This document shows, in pieces, positions 36,993 through 46,853 of a stretch of 64,000 nucleotides of DNA. Below the pieces are notes generated by a model. It was not told the origin of the DNA. It made no database searches and saw only the letters and a program-made list of their open reading frames with translations. The DNA is from Actinomycetota bacterium (GTDB lineage Bacteria > Actinomycetota > Acidimicrobiia > IMCC26256 > JACPCJ01). The stretch covers positions 1 to 64,000 of the forward strand of contig JACPCJ010000099.1 in assembly GCA_016179865.1 (NCBI GenBank), given 5' to 3'. The position numbers were made by a program, and so were the translations under genes. How positions within the stretch are numbered: position 1 is the stretch's first letter; each line of letters begins with the position of its first letter.

Positions 36993-37843
36993 GCGCTCGA
37001 AGCGACGCCGCGCTCCGCCTGGGGTCGATCACCAAGGTCTACGGAGAGGGCGAGGCGGCGGTGACCGCGGTCCGAGACGCCTCCCTCGTCGTCACCCCGG
37101 GCCAGTTCGTCATCGTGATGGGCCCGTCGGGGTCAGGCAAGACCACTCTGCTGTCGATCTGCGGAGCGCTCCTGCGGCCCACGGCCGGGCAGGTGTGGGT
37201 CGGCGGCACGGATATCACCGCCCTCACCGAGCGCGAGCTTCCCGGCCTCCGCCTCCGGCGGATGGGGTTCGTGTTCCAGAACTTCAACCTCCTCGCCAAC
37301 CTCACCGCGAGGGAAAACGTCCGCATCGTCATCGAGGCCAACGGAGTGCGGAGGTCGGCGGCGGACGCCCGGGCCCGAGAGTTGCTCGGCCAGCTCCGGA
37401 TGACCCACCGGCTCGACGCGTTGCCCGATCAGCTTTCCGGCGGGGAGAGGCAACGGGTGGCGATCGCGCGCGCCCTCGCCAACGACCCGCCGCTCATCCT
37501 CGCCGACGAGCCCACCGGCAACCTCGACTCGAAGACGGGCTACCAGGCCATGCACATGCTGGAGCTGCTCGCCAAGGAGCACGGCAAGACCGTGATCGCC
37601 GTCACCCACGACCACCGGGTCCAGGACGTCGCCGACCTGATGCTCTGGCTGGAGGATGGCGTCCTCTCGGAGCGCCCTCCGGAGGAAGCCGAGCTGGCGC
37701 GCGATCCAGTGTGCGGGATGGTCATCAACGCCCTCCGGGCAGCCGGCCGGCGAGAACGGGACGGCGAGCCCTTGTCGTTCTGCTCCGAAATCTGCCTCGA
37801 ACGGTTCGACCGAGAGGCGGCCCGGTACCCCTCGCCCGAGTGA
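36989..37843 (+). CDS. MacB/LolD-like ABC ATPase with C-terminal YHS/TRASH-like motif
   Basis: [28 protein letters not shown]-terminal RDPVCGMVI...[20 protein letters not shown]. Confidence 0.9.
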   Translation: MSARSDAALRLGSITKVYGEGEAAVTAVRDASLVVTPGQFVIVMGPSGSGKTTLLSICGALLRPTAGQVWVGGTDITALTERELPGLRLRRMGFVFQNFNLLANLTARENVRIVIEANGVRRSAADARARELLGQLRMTHRLDALPDQLSGGERQRVAIARALANDPPLILADEPTGNLDSKTGYQAMHMLELLAKEHGKTVIAVTHDHRVQDVADLMLWLEDGVLSERPPEEAELARDPVCGMVINALRAAGRRERDGEPLSFCSEICLERFDREAARYPSPE

Positions 37844-37929
37844 CCCGAGTCGGGATCGCCGCCCCGCATTCCTGGCCCGAAATCTTCCGGCGGGGCCGCA
37901 ACGAAGAACCCAAGAACGGAGATTCCCCG

Positions 37930-39291
37930 TCAGGTCGCCGGAACCACCATCTCCCGGAGCACCCGCACGATCACCCGATGGTGGACGTCGGTCGAGGTGG
38001 TCCAGGAGAAGCCCGGGGCCTCGGGCCGGGCCCAGGTCAGGGTGAAGTTCTGGTCGACGTCGACCGACTCGCCGTACACGGCCCCCGTGAAGTGCTTCAG
38101 GTTCCGGAAGACCACGGGCCCGTTGGGGGCGAAGAGCAGCACGTGAATGGAGTCGGCGATGGTGACGTTGCCGCTCATCTCGATCCCCTCTTCGGACGTC
38201 GAGATGATGACGAGGTTCAGGGTGTCGGACCCGGCGTTGGTTACCTCCTTGTTGAGGCTGATCTTGCCGTCGCTCACGATGGTGACGTCGGCATCCATCT
38301 TCCATTTGACGTCGAAGCTCATGGGGAGCGAGCTGGTGATCCGGTGGTGGCCGTTGAAGGGGATGCCCGTGAGCGCCTTGGCCGACCAGTCGGTGTAGAA
38401 GGCCGTGGTCGACGACCAGGTCGACGGGGTGGGCGAGTAGTTCGAGGAGTTCCACGTAAAGGTGGGCAAGGTCTCCACCCGCACCGGTGGTGGCGGCGAG
38501 TTGGGCGCCAGGCTGCCGTCGACCCGGCCCGAGCTGCCAACGGAGATCGACCCGCCCGCCTGGACGTTCCCGACCACGTGGGCATTCACGGCGCACGCAC
38601 CGCCGGCGAACACACTCCCCTGCACCGTCGTGGCCGAGTTGTTGAGCGTCACGTTCTCGCCGGCGCGGACGTCGCCGGCGATGAGCGAGTTGTTGTTGGT
38701 GGTCACGAACTTCGGGCTCACCACGTCGCCCTGGACGTCGGAGTTGTTGTAAAGGGTGATGCCGTCGGTGCTGTACAGGTCGCCGTTGACGGTCAGATGG
38801 TTGTCGCCCGTGACGGTTCCGGCCCCGGCGAACAGCGCGAAGTCGAACCCGTCGGTCGTCTCGAGGTCGACCTCGGCTTCGAGCCGGCGCACGCACGGAT
38901 TGGGTGAAGTACGGCTGGGGGCGTAGCCCGTGGCCACGATCTGGCGGCGGAGGTCGTCGGGGTCGCCGGTGTTGATCGGAGTGACCTCGATGTCGTACTC
39001 GCCCGTCTTGGCGGCCAGGGTGCCGGTCCCCCCCGCGTACGCCGAGTCGATGGTGAGTTCGCTCATGGCAGCGTTGATCCCCGCTTCGGCAGCGTTGAGC
39101 GTCTGCTCCCTGCACCGCTCGTAGCTGGAGAGCTGGACGTCGTGGACCCCGATCTGGGCCCACGTGGCCCCGAGGAGGAACACGATCGACGACACGAAGA
39201 CGGCGGTCGGCACCCCGACGCCGCGCTCGTCAGCGACGAGCCCGGGCACGGCCCTTCCGACGCGGGCGCGCCAGTTCAGCAGTCGCGCCAT
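37930..39291 (-). CDS. PilX-like pilus assembly / surface protein
   Basis: N-terminal TM VGVPTAVFVSSIVFLLGATWAQIGVHD; beta-helix-like GDVRAGENVTLNNSATTVQGSVFAGG. Confidence 0.6.
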   Translation of the reverse strand: MARLLNWRARVGRAVPGLVADERGVGVPTAVFVSSIVFLLGATWAQIGVHDVQLSSYERCREQTLNAAEAGINAAMSELTIDSAYAGGTGTLAAKTGEYDIEVTPINTGDPDDLRRQIVATGYAPSRTSPNPCVRRLEAEVDLETTDGFDFALFAGAGTVTGDNHLTVNGDLYSTDGITLYNNSDVQGDVVSPKFVTTNNNSLIAGDVRAGENVTLNNSATTVQGSVFAGGACAVNAHVVGNVQAGGSISVGSSGRVDGSLAPNSPPPPVRVETLPTFTWNSSNYSPTPSTWSSTTAFYTDWSAKALTGIPFNGHHRITSSLPMSFDVKWKMDADVTIVSDGKISLNKEVTNAGSDTLNLVIISTSEEGIEMSGNVTIADSIHVLLFAPNGPVVFRNLKHFTGAVYGESVDVDQNFTLTWARPEAPGFSWTTSTDVHHRVIVRVLREMVVPAT

Positions 39292-39836
39292 GCGTTCCTC
39301 CCCGTGACGCTGGTCTCGATCGTCCGGCGGTCGTGCCCGCCGGGCTCGACCGCGAGCACGATGTCGAGTCGCCGGCGGGTCTCCTCAGTGAGGGTGAAGC
39401 TGGACGCGGCGTCGACGAGGTCGCTCGCCACCGTCTCGTCGACGCCCAGCTCCGTGCGGTAGAGGGTCCCACCTTCCACCCGGTAGGTGACCTCGGCCGA
39501 GCCGCCCCCCACCCGCGTCTTGAAGCGCGCCCGCGACCCGGTTGCCGAGCCGCCGCTCGTGGTGACGACGGGTTCGTACACACACTCCGCGGAGCGGAAC
39601 TCCCGCTCGATGCGGGCCACGGCCACCCGGAGCTCGTCGATCCCTCGGGACTGAAACGTCACGTTGGCGGTGGCGCGGTAGTTCGTGACGAGCACCGAGC
39701 CCAGGGATGCTCCGGCGATGACCATCAGGCTGCTGGCGATGACCACCTCGGCGAGGCTGAAGCCCCGCTCGTCCCGGGCCGAGCAGGCCAGCCGGCGGCG
39801 CAGCCGGAGCCATCCCGCCGTCATGCCGACTCCCAT
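39276..39836 (-). CDS. Type IV pseudopilin
   Basis: Prepilin motif RGFSLAEVVIASSLMVIAGASLGSVLV. Confidence 0.8.
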   Translation of the reverse strand: MGVGMTAGWLRLRRRLACSARDERGFSLAEVVIASSLMVIAGASLGSVLVTNYRATANVTFQSRGIDELRVAVARIEREFRSAECVYEPVVTTSGGSATGSRARFKTRVGGGSAEVTYRVEGGTLYRTELGVDETVASDLVDAASSFTLTEETRRRLDIVLAVEPGGHDRRTIETSVTGRNAWRDC

Positions 39837-41476
39837 TGCGCCCGGGCCGCCAGACGCCCGTAGTCGAACTCGACCATGGAGTCGGCGAGCGAGGTGCCGT
39901 CGAGCACGATGTCGACCTCGACCGAGATGCGGAGCCAGTTGGTGAGGCTGGCCTCGGCGTAGGTGATGTTGCCGGAGGCGTCGGTGGTACTCGACGTTGC
40001 CTTCCCACCCGAGACCACGGTCGTCGCCAGCGTGACCGACGCACCTCCCACGTCGAAGCTCGCCGTCGCCGACTCCTCCTTCTCCTCACCCGGATCGACG
40101 GAGATGGTCCGGTATCCGAGGGTGCCGCCGAGGGTGTCGTACACCTGGACCTCGATGGCGCCGCCCGTCACCGAGGGCGACAGCGCCGTCGGCCCGGCGG
40201 CGGCGTCGACCTGCACGTCAACCGAGCTGATCCGAACCGCGCCCACGAACCCGGTCGGCGCCCCCTGCACCGTCACCACGTCGACGCTCGGCATCTGGAG
40301 GCGCGCGAAGGCGGAGAGCATGTGGGTGTCGTTCACGGCGTCGTGGTCCAGGCTGCTCGTAGCCAGCGACGCGCCCGTCAGCCGCACGAGGTCGCCACTC
40401 ACGGGGCCGACGTCGAATCCGAAGGCGGCGCTGTCGGGTCCCGACCCCTCGCTCCAGTGGGAGGCGAGCCGGTCGTCGTCGCCGATCGTCGTCGTGTAGC
40501 AGGTGAAGCATGACCGGGATGTGCTCTTGGACTCCACGGCGTCGTTCGCCCCGAGGTCAAGCGTGAGCACCGTGCCCGCCGACGCCTCGTGGCCGACGTC
40601 GTACACCGGCCCCTCGGCGTCGTTCTCCGGGAGCCCTGTCGAGGCGTCGCTGTCGGTGGCGGTGTCGGCGAAGATCCCGTCGCACTGGGCGCTGGTCGCC
40701 GAGGCGTTGACGTCGCAGCCGCTGACGGTCCCCGACGCCACTTCGAGGACGCCCGACGACGACCGGGCCAGCCCCGTCGCCTCCCGCACGAAGAGGGAGC
40801 TGACCGCGCCGACGGCCGATGGGTTGTAGATGACCGCCCGGCTGAGGTCGATGCCGTCGAAGGTACCGGTGACCTCGACGGTGCCCCCGTCGACGTCTGC
40901 CGCCCCGTCGACCAGGGGATCCGGCGGCACCCCGGCCTCGAACAGGAACGACGACAGCCGCACCCTGTTCGCGATCGTCGCCGTGTCGTACTGGGCGTTC
41001 GCCCACGACACGATCACCGTGAGGCGCTTGAAAGGATCGGCGTTCCCCTGGGTGACCCAGGTGACGTAGACGTCGACCGTGTAGGTGGTCGTGTCGTTGA
41101 CGTCGCTCCAACGATGCTCGGGGAAGATGGGCGCCGCCGATCCGACCAGGCTTTCCCCTTCGAACGCCAGCGGGGCCCCCGAGACCGAGGCATCCGCGGC
41201 CAGCGTGGTGTCGCCGCTGAGGTCGTGAGCCACCTGCGCGTACAGCGACGCCCGGGCTTCCTCGATCACGCTCCGGGCCACCGCCACCGCACCCGTGCGC
41301 TGGCGTCCGCTGACCAGATTTCTCACGCTGGCGGAAAAGGTCGCCAGCGCCCCGGTCATCACGATGAAGACCAGGGTCATGGCCACCGTCGTTTCGACGA
41401 TGGTGAACCCGTCTTCACCGGACCCGGAACGCGGACGCCCCCTCCATCGTGCTGCGAGTTGATATAGGGCCGTCAT
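39821..41476 (-). CDS. Large type IV pseudopilin-like protein
   Basis: Prepilin motif DGFTIVETTVAMTLVFIVMTGALATF; overlaps neighbouring pseudopilin. Confidence 0.75.
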   Translation of the reverse strand: MTALYQLAARWRGRPRSGSGEDGFTIVETTVAMTLVFIVMTGALATFSASVRNLVSGRQRTGAVAVARSVIEEARASLYAQVAHDLSGDTTLAADASVSGAPLAFEGESLVGSAAPIFPEHRWSDVNDTTTYTVDVYVTWVTQGNADPFKRLTVIVSWANAQYDTATIANRVRLSSFLFEAGVPPDPLVDGAADVDGGTVEVTGTFDGIDLSRAVIYNPSAVGAVSSLFVREATGLARSSSGVLEVASGTVSGCDVNASATSAQCDGIFADTATDSDASTGLPENDAEGPVYDVGHEASAGTVLTLDLGANDAVESKSTSRSCFTCYTTTIGDDDRLASHWSEGSGPDSAAFGFDVGPVSGDLVRLTGASLATSSLDHDAVNDTHMLSAFARLQMPSVDVVTVQGAPTGFVGAVRISSVDVQVDAAAGPTALSPSVTGGAIEVQVYDTLGGTLGYRTISVDPGEEKEESATASFDVGGASVTLATTVVSGGKATSSTTDASGNITYAEASLTNWLRISVEVDIVLDGTSLADSMVEFDYGRLAARAQWESA

Positions 41477-41840
41477 CGCAATGATGAGCCGCCCTTGGCA
41501 ACGGTCGGACGAAGCGCATGATGATGAAGGCGATGCTTCGCCGGGCCGTTCCTCCCAGAGAGAAGGTCGGCGGGAGGCGAGCCGTGCTCTAGGCCTCTGG
41601 ACCGGGAATTGGGCGGTCGTTGTGGCCGGACGGCGCGTGATGTCCGGGTTCGCGCCCTTGGCGTCGGCGTCGTTGAGATCGCTCGTAGAGGCGCAGGGCG
41701 GAAAAGATCGCGACTGGCGACAGGAGAACGAGGAACTCGTCCCACCCGGAACCGTGCGCAAGGACGGGACCCAGAGCCATCGCCGCGAACGGTAGCCTCC
41801 GACGCGGCGGCGGCCGGCAGGCGACCCGCGGGGAGGACCC

Positions 41841-42983
41841 TTGCCACCCGAGAAGCTCCACTGGAAGCACCTGTTCCCGGAAGTGATCACGAGCGGCCTC
41901 TGCACGGGGTGCGCCGCCTGCGTCATCGCCTGCCCCCACGACGTCATCGGCTACCACCACGAGTCCGGGGAGTACCGACCCTTCCACCTCGAAGAAGAAG
42001 ACGGCCCCGGTGGGTGCGGCCACGGCGACAAGGGCTGCACACTCTGCACCCGGGCCTGCCCGCGCTTTCGGGCCTGGGAGCCCGAGATCGACGAATTTCT
42101 CTTCGGACGGACCCGTGAGCCAGCGGAGGTGAGCGGCGTCTCCAAGGACATCGTCCTGGTTCGCGCCACCGACCCGGTCATCGCCGAGGCCGGGCAGGAT
42201 GGCGGCCTGGTTTCGGCGATCCTCATCTACGCCCTCGAGCACGACCTCATCGACTGCGCGCTGGTTTCCTACCTCGAGGGCGACGGCACGTGGAAGGCAG
42301 TTCCCGGCGTCGCCCGCAACCGCGACGACGTGCTGCGCTCGGCTGGCAGCCGCTACACCTACTCGGCCAACACGCTGGCCTACCGGGACGCGATCGAAGG
42401 GGACGGCGGAGACGGCGCCGCCGAGCGCATCGCCCTCGTCGGGATGAGCTGCCAGAGCTCGGCGGTGCCGGTGCTCAAGGTCCGGAAAGCCGGAAAGCTG
42501 GCGCGCCGCATCACGCTCAACATCGGCCTCCTCTGCTCGAAGACCTTCGACGACCGGATCTTCGAGGAGTTGCTCGAAGCGCAGTACGGGCTGGCCCGGC
42601 GTGACATTCAGAAGATGAACGTCAAGGGACGGCTCCAGATCTGGTGCCACGACGGCCGCTACGTCGAGGTACCCCTGAAGGAGTGCCACCCGTTCACCCG
42701 CGAGGGCTGCAAGATGTGCCCCGACTTCGCGGCCGAGCACGCCGACATCTCGACCGGCGGCATCGGGGCGTACAACGACTGGACGCTGACCATCGTGCGC
42801 ACCGACACCGGGCGCGAACTCCTCGACAAGATGTTGACCGACAAGTGGATCGAGGTGCGGCCCGGCGACGACGACCCAGGCGCCATCGAGCTGCTGCACA
42901 AGCTCGCCACCAAGCAGCGGTCCCGCTGGCCCGACTTCGCCCACACGCAAGCCCCGGCCGCGACACCACCGCCCTCCGCCTGA
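41841..42983 (+). CDS. Coenzyme F420 hydrogenase/dehydrogenase beta subunit (FrhB) family protein
   Basis: GLCTGCAACVIACPHDVIGY, CTLCTRACPRF, DGGLVSAILIYALEHDLID, CKMCPDFAAEHADISTGGIG. Confidence 0.88.
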   Translation: MPPEKLHWKHLFPEVITSGLCTGCAACVIACPHDVIGYHHESGEYRPFHLEEEDGPGGCGHGDKGCTLCTRACPRFRAWEPEIDEFLFGRTREPAEVSGVSKDIVLVRATDPVIAEAGQDGGLVSAILIYALEHDLIDCALVSYLEGDGTWKAVPGVARNRDDVLRSAGSRYTYSANTLAYRDAIEGDGGDGAAERIALVGMSCQSSAVPVLKVRKAGKLARRITLNIGLLCSKTFDDRIFEELLEAQYGLARRDIQKMNVKGRLQIWCHDGRYVEVPLKECHPFTREGCKMCPDFAAEHADISTGGIGAYNDWTLTIVRTDTGRELLDKMLTDKWIEVRPGDDDPGAIELLHKLATKQRSRWPDFAHTQAPAATPPPSA

Positions 42984-42990
42984 TTTCCAC

Positions 42991-43037
42991 GTCTGTGTCG
43001 CGTTAAGCGCGCATGCGCGCCGTAACGCGCCACAGAC
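42991..43037. repeat. Palindromic repeat family 1, copy B
   Basis: GTCTGTGTCGCGTTAagcgcgcatgcgcgccgTAACGCGCCACAGAC. Confidence 0.88.
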
Positions 43038-43083
43038 ACGAAACAACTCGCCCCCACTGCACGCGAGCCGCGATCCTGGCGGC

Positions 43084-44274
43084 ATGGAACTGGGCGACGG
43101 CCGACGGGCGGTGCTCGCGGCCGCCGCCGTTTCGACGGTCTCGGTGCTCCCCCCGTTCCTCACCGGAGCGCTCTCGGTCCAGCTGCGCGCCGACCTCGAA
43201 TTCGGAGCGGCGGCGCTGGGCGTCGCCGTTGCCACCTCGTTCGCCGTGGCCGCTGTCGCCTCCGCTCTCGCTGGTCGCACGGTGGAACGTCTCGGACCGG
43301 CGGCCGGCATGCGCGCCGCGGCCCTGCTCAGCGCCGTTGCGCTGAGCGCGATGGCCGCGGCGCCATCCTTCAGCTTCCTAACGGGCGCACTCGCCGTCGC
43401 TGGGGTCGGAAACGCCGCCGCCCAAGCGGGATCGAACCTGCTCCTCGCCCGCGGCGTGCCCGTAGAGCGCCGCGCGACCGCTTTCGGGATCAAGCAGTCG
43501 GCGATCCCGGCCGCCATGCTGGTCGGCGGCCTTGCTGTCCCTGCCGTCGCTCTCACCGTCGGGTGGCGATGGGCGTTCGGCGGCGCGGGCGCCCTGGCGC
43601 TGGCCAGCACGGCCCTGGTCCCCGCGGCCAACCGCGCCCGCCCGACCCAACAGCACAGCCCGGGGCGGGCGCCCCTGTCGCCGATGCTCGTCCTGCTGGC
43701 GGCGGCCGGCGGGTTGGGTGCCGTCTCCGCCAACACCCTCGGCGCCTTCCTCGTGGTGTCGTCGGTGGAAGCCGGAGTGAGCGAGGGCGCCGCCGGCCTG
43801 CTTTACGCGCTCGGCAGCGCCGTCGGACTCGCTGCCCGCGTGTTCACCGGCCTCGCCGCCGACCGGTCGGCCCGGAGCGACACCCTCCCCGTCGTCGGCG
43901 TGATGCTCCTCGGCGGGAGCGCCGGCTTCGCCCTGCTGGCCACCGGATCAACGGCCGCCCTCGTCCCCGGAGTCGTCCTCGCCTTCGGCCTGGGCTGGGG
44001 ATGGCCCGGCCTGTTCAACTGGGCAGTCGTGCACCGCCATCCGCACGCGCCCGCCGCCGCGACCGGGATAACCCAGACCGGGGTGTACCTGGGAGCGCTG
44101 ACCGGACCGCTCGTGTTCGGACTCATCGCCGAACGCGCGTCGTTCGGGGCGGCCTGGGTATTTGCCCTCGCCTGCTCGGTGGCGGGAGCCCTGGCTGTGG
44201 TCGCCGCCCGGCGGTGGGAGGAGGCGGGTCGGCCGTCGACGCCCGCGACGGCACCCGTGTCTGGGGCAGCGTGA
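43084..44274 (+). CDS. MFS transporter
   Basis: 12-TM-like hydrophobic protein; LAGRTVERLGPAAGMRAAALL, GLAADRSAR. Confidence 0.85.
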   Translation: MELGDGRRAVLAAAAVSTVSVLPPFLTGALSVQLRADLEFGAAALGVAVATSFAVAAVASALAGRTVERLGPAAGMRAAALLSAVALSAMAAAPSFSFLTGALAVAGVGNAAAQAGSNLLLARGVPVERRATAFGIKQSAIPAAMLVGGLAVPAVALTVGWRWAFGGAGALALASTALVPAANRARPTQQHSPGRAPLSPMLVLLAAAGGLGAVSANTLGAFLVVSSVEAGVSEGAAGLLYALGSAVGLAARVFTGLAADRSARSDTLPVVGVMLLGGSAGFALLATGSTAALVPGVVLAFGLGWGWPGLFNWAVVHRHPHAPAAATGITQTGVYLGALTGPLVFGLIAERASFGAAWVFALACSVAGALAVVAARRWEEAGRPSTPATAPVSGAA

Positions 44275-44933
44275 TCTTCCGCGACCGACGCGACGCGGGC
44301 GAACGGCTCGCGGCCGCGCTTGACGACCTCCGCAGCCGCGAGGACGTGGTGGTCGCCGGGCTCGTGCGCGGTGGCGTTCCCGTTGCCGCCGAGGTCGCCG
44401 CCAGCGTGGGGGCTCCGCTTGAGGTCCTGGTCGTGCGGAAGGTCGGAGCACCGACGAATCCGGAGTATGGGATCGGCGCCGTGGCCGAGGGAGGCCTCGT
44501 GGTCGCGAATCCCCGCGCCCTCGAGCTGACGGGTGTCAGCGATGAGGGCTTCCAGGAACTCGCCCGAGCCGAAGCGGTCGAGGTGCAGCGGCGGGTGGAG
44601 CGGTACCGGGCCGGGCGCCCCCGAGCCAGCTTCGAAGGCAAGGCGGTGGTCATCGTCGACGACGGGCTGGCGACGGGCGTGACCGCCCACGCCGGGATCG
44701 AGGCCGCCCGGCGGATGGGGGCACGCCAGGTCATCCTCGCCGTCCCGGTCGGCTCCGCCGAGACCGTTCAGGACCTCGGCCTCGTGGCCGACCGAGTCGT
44801 ATGTCTGGAGCAGCCGCCCGATTTCCGGGCCGTCGGAACCTGGTACCAGAACTTCGCTCAGGTGTCGGACGCCGAGGTTGTCATCGCCCTCGCGCCCCGA
44901 GGAGGCGCCGGCGGGCAATCATCGGAAGGATGA
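44271..44933 (+). CDS. Phosphoribosyltransferase family protein
   Basis: FRDRRDAGERLAAAL, VVAGLVRGGVPVAAEVA, VVIVDDGLATGVTAHAG. Confidence 0.9.
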   Translation: MIFRDRRDAGERLAAALDDLRSREDVVVAGLVRGGVPVAAEVAASVGAPLEVLVVRKVGAPTNPEYGIGAVAEGGLVVANPRALELTGVSDEGFQELARAEAVEVQRRVERYRAGRPRASFEGKAVVIVDDGLATGVTAHAGIEAARRMGARQVILAVPVGSAETVQDLGLVADRVVCLEQPPDFRAVGTWYQNFAQVSDAEVVIALAPRGGAGGQSSEG

Positions 44934-46038
44934 GTAGGGCGGCGGCCAGCGAGGGAGCGCCTCCGGTCGCCGGCGTGACCTCGGTGGCCCCCAACGCGTT
45001 GGAGCCTGCGGAACCCGCCGCCACCACGACTCCGCCTCCACCCCCACCCGGACCCCCAGATCCCGGCGCACCCGAATTCCCGCTCGCGTAGGGCCTGAGC
45101 GCCGGCTCCGCCGTGGCGTTCTCGAACTCGGGGAAGCCGGCCTGCATGCTCCGTTGCATCATTTCGGCGGCGCGGGTGAGCGGGTTGACCCCGTCGAAGA
45201 ACACGCCGGCGCACGCCTTGACTGGGTCGATGCGCGACAGCGACGCCGGGCCGGGATTCGTCAGGGCGTCGATCACCACGTCGTGCACCGCGTGGTCGGA
45301 CATCAAGAAGGCATGGTCGACGGGACGCCCGGGGCACAGGTCCTGAATGAGCACGTTGCTGGCCCCGTCGATCGCCGACGTGGAGACGGGCGCCTGCGGC
45401 TGCACCAGCTCGTCGGTGAGGGTGTAGATGCTCGTGTAGCTGATCTCCCCCGGGGTCTCGTCATCGGCGTTGAGCGCCGTCAGGTAGCTCGACCCGGGGC
45501 GCATCTGCCAGCACGATTCGAAGCACCCGCTCGGGAACCCCCCCGAGGCGAGGCCGGTCCCGTGGTTGGGTCCCGCCAGCATCACGACGTCGTCGACCGC
45601 TTGACGCACGTCGGGCCACCATTTCACTGCCCACCGGGGATGCAGCGCGCCCTGGCTGTGACCCATCACGTCGACGAGCTCGCCGCCGGAGCGGCGCGCC
45701 ATCTCCCGGATGGCGGCCACGACGTATTCCGCCTGCACCTGCATGTCGCCGAGGGACCGGTTCGGCAGGGTCACGGCACACACGTCCCACCCGGCCGCGG
45801 TCAGCACCGACTGCCAGTTCCAGCTCCAGTTCTCCCACGCGTTGGTGAACGTCCCATGGACGAGGAGCAGCGGCTGGTGAGCCGGGTCGTCGAAGGTGTC
45901 GGGGCAGTCGAGCCCCGCCGCCAGTTGTTCGGGCGGCGTCTCGAGGGCCGGGCCCGCTTCGTCGGCGGCGGCGGCAGCGGGTAGCGCGAGCGCGCCAGCA
46001 GACGCGCTGAGAACAACGACCGCCAACAGCCGGCGCAT
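44881..46038 (-). CDS. Secreted lipase / alpha-beta hydrolase (EstA-like) with C-terminal anchor-like tail
   Basis: Signal peptide; PLLLVHGTF, VDVMGHSQGALHPRWAVKWWPD; C-terminal TPATGGAPSLAAALLILPMIARRR. Confidence 0.85.
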   Translation of the reverse strand: MRRLLAVVVLSASAGALALPAAAAADEAGPALETPPEQLAAGLDCPDTFDDPAHQPLLLVHGTFTNAWENWSWNWQSVLTAAGWDVCAVTLPNRSLGDMQVQAEYVVAAIREMARRSGGELVDVMGHSQGALHPRWAVKWWPDVRQAVDDVVMLAGPNHGTGLASGGFPSGCFESCWQMRPGSSYLTALNADDETPGEISYTSIYTLTDELVQPQAPVSTSAIDGASNVLIQDLCPGRPVDHAFLMSDHAVHDVVIDALTNPGPASLSRIDPVKACAGVFFDGVNPLTRAAEMMQRSMQAGFPEFENATAEPALRPYASGNSGAPGSGGPGGGGGGVVVAAGSAGSNALGATEVTPATGGAPSLAAALLILPMIARRRLLGARGR

Positions 46039-46055
46039 CCGGCGAGATTCGCCGC

Positions 46056-46523
46056 CTATGCCCCGAGTTCCTTCGCAGGGAGGTCGGTGGAACGCGCCTC
46101 GAGCACGGTCGCGGGGCCCATGAAGCGGAGCCGGCGCTCGAAGGAGCGCCGCAGCAGGCGGCGGATGCCCGACCGCAGGAACGGCACCAAGAGCAGGATC
46201 CCAACCACGTCGGTCAGGAAGCCGGGGGTGAGGAGGAGGGCGCCGGCGCCGAACACCAACAGCCCGTCGACCAGTTCCTTCCCGGGCAGCTCGCCCTGGT
46301 TGAGGCGCTGGCGCACGGCGGTGATGACTCTCAGCCCCTGGCGCTTCGCCATCGCCGCGCCGAGCGCAGACATGAAGATCATGAGGAGGAGGGTTTCCGG
46401 GATCCCGATCCGGTCGCCGAGCATCACGATCACGGTCAGCTCGGCAAACGGCACGACGAGAAACAGCACGAAGAGAAGCGCTCCCACGGCGGCAAGGCTA
46501 GGACGGCGGTCGCGCGCGACCAT
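46056..46523 (-). CDS. FxsA-family membrane protein
   Basis: PFAELTVIVMLGDRIGIPETLLLMIFMSALGAAMAKRQGLRV...PGFLTDVVGILLLVP. Confidence 0.88.
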   Translation of the reverse strand: MVARDRRPSLAAVGALLFVLFLVVPFAELTVIVMLGDRIGIPETLLLMIFMSALGAAMAKRQGLRVITAVRQRLNQGELPGKELVDGLLVFGAGALLLTPGFLTDVVGILLLVPFLRSGIRRLLRRSFERRLRFMGPATVLEARSTDLPAKELGA

Positions 46524-46529
46524 GACGGG

Positions 46530-46853
46530 GTGCGAGTGGTGGCCTTCGTCAGCGACCTCATGGACCGTTCCAAGATCGCAGGCGCGGGCGAGGTGACCTT
46601 CGCCCGCGGGGCCGAAGAGGCCGCCGGCGCCGACGTGGTCATCGTCGACCTCGGCGCCCACGCCGACCTCGTTCCGACGATCCGGGCGGCGGCACCGGAG
46701 GCCAGGATCGTGGCCTACGGGCGGCACACCGAAACGGCGGCCCTCGAGCAGGCCCTCACCGATGGCGCCAACGAGTCGCTCGCCCGCTCCCGCTTCTTCG
46801 CCGACCCCGCCTCCTGGATCCGCCGCTCCGGTCAGACCAGGGGCCAGGGGTAG
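46530..46853 (+). CDS. Receiver-like small protein, unknown
   Basis: MRVVAFVSDLMDRSKIAGAGEVTF...ADVVIVDLGAHADLVPTIRAAAPEARIVAYGRH. Confidence 0.6.
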   Translation: MRVVAFVSDLMDRSKIAGAGEVTFARGAEEAAGADVVIVDLGAHADLVPTIRAAAPEARIVAYGRHTETAALEQALTDGANESLARSRFFADPASWIRRSGQTRGQG

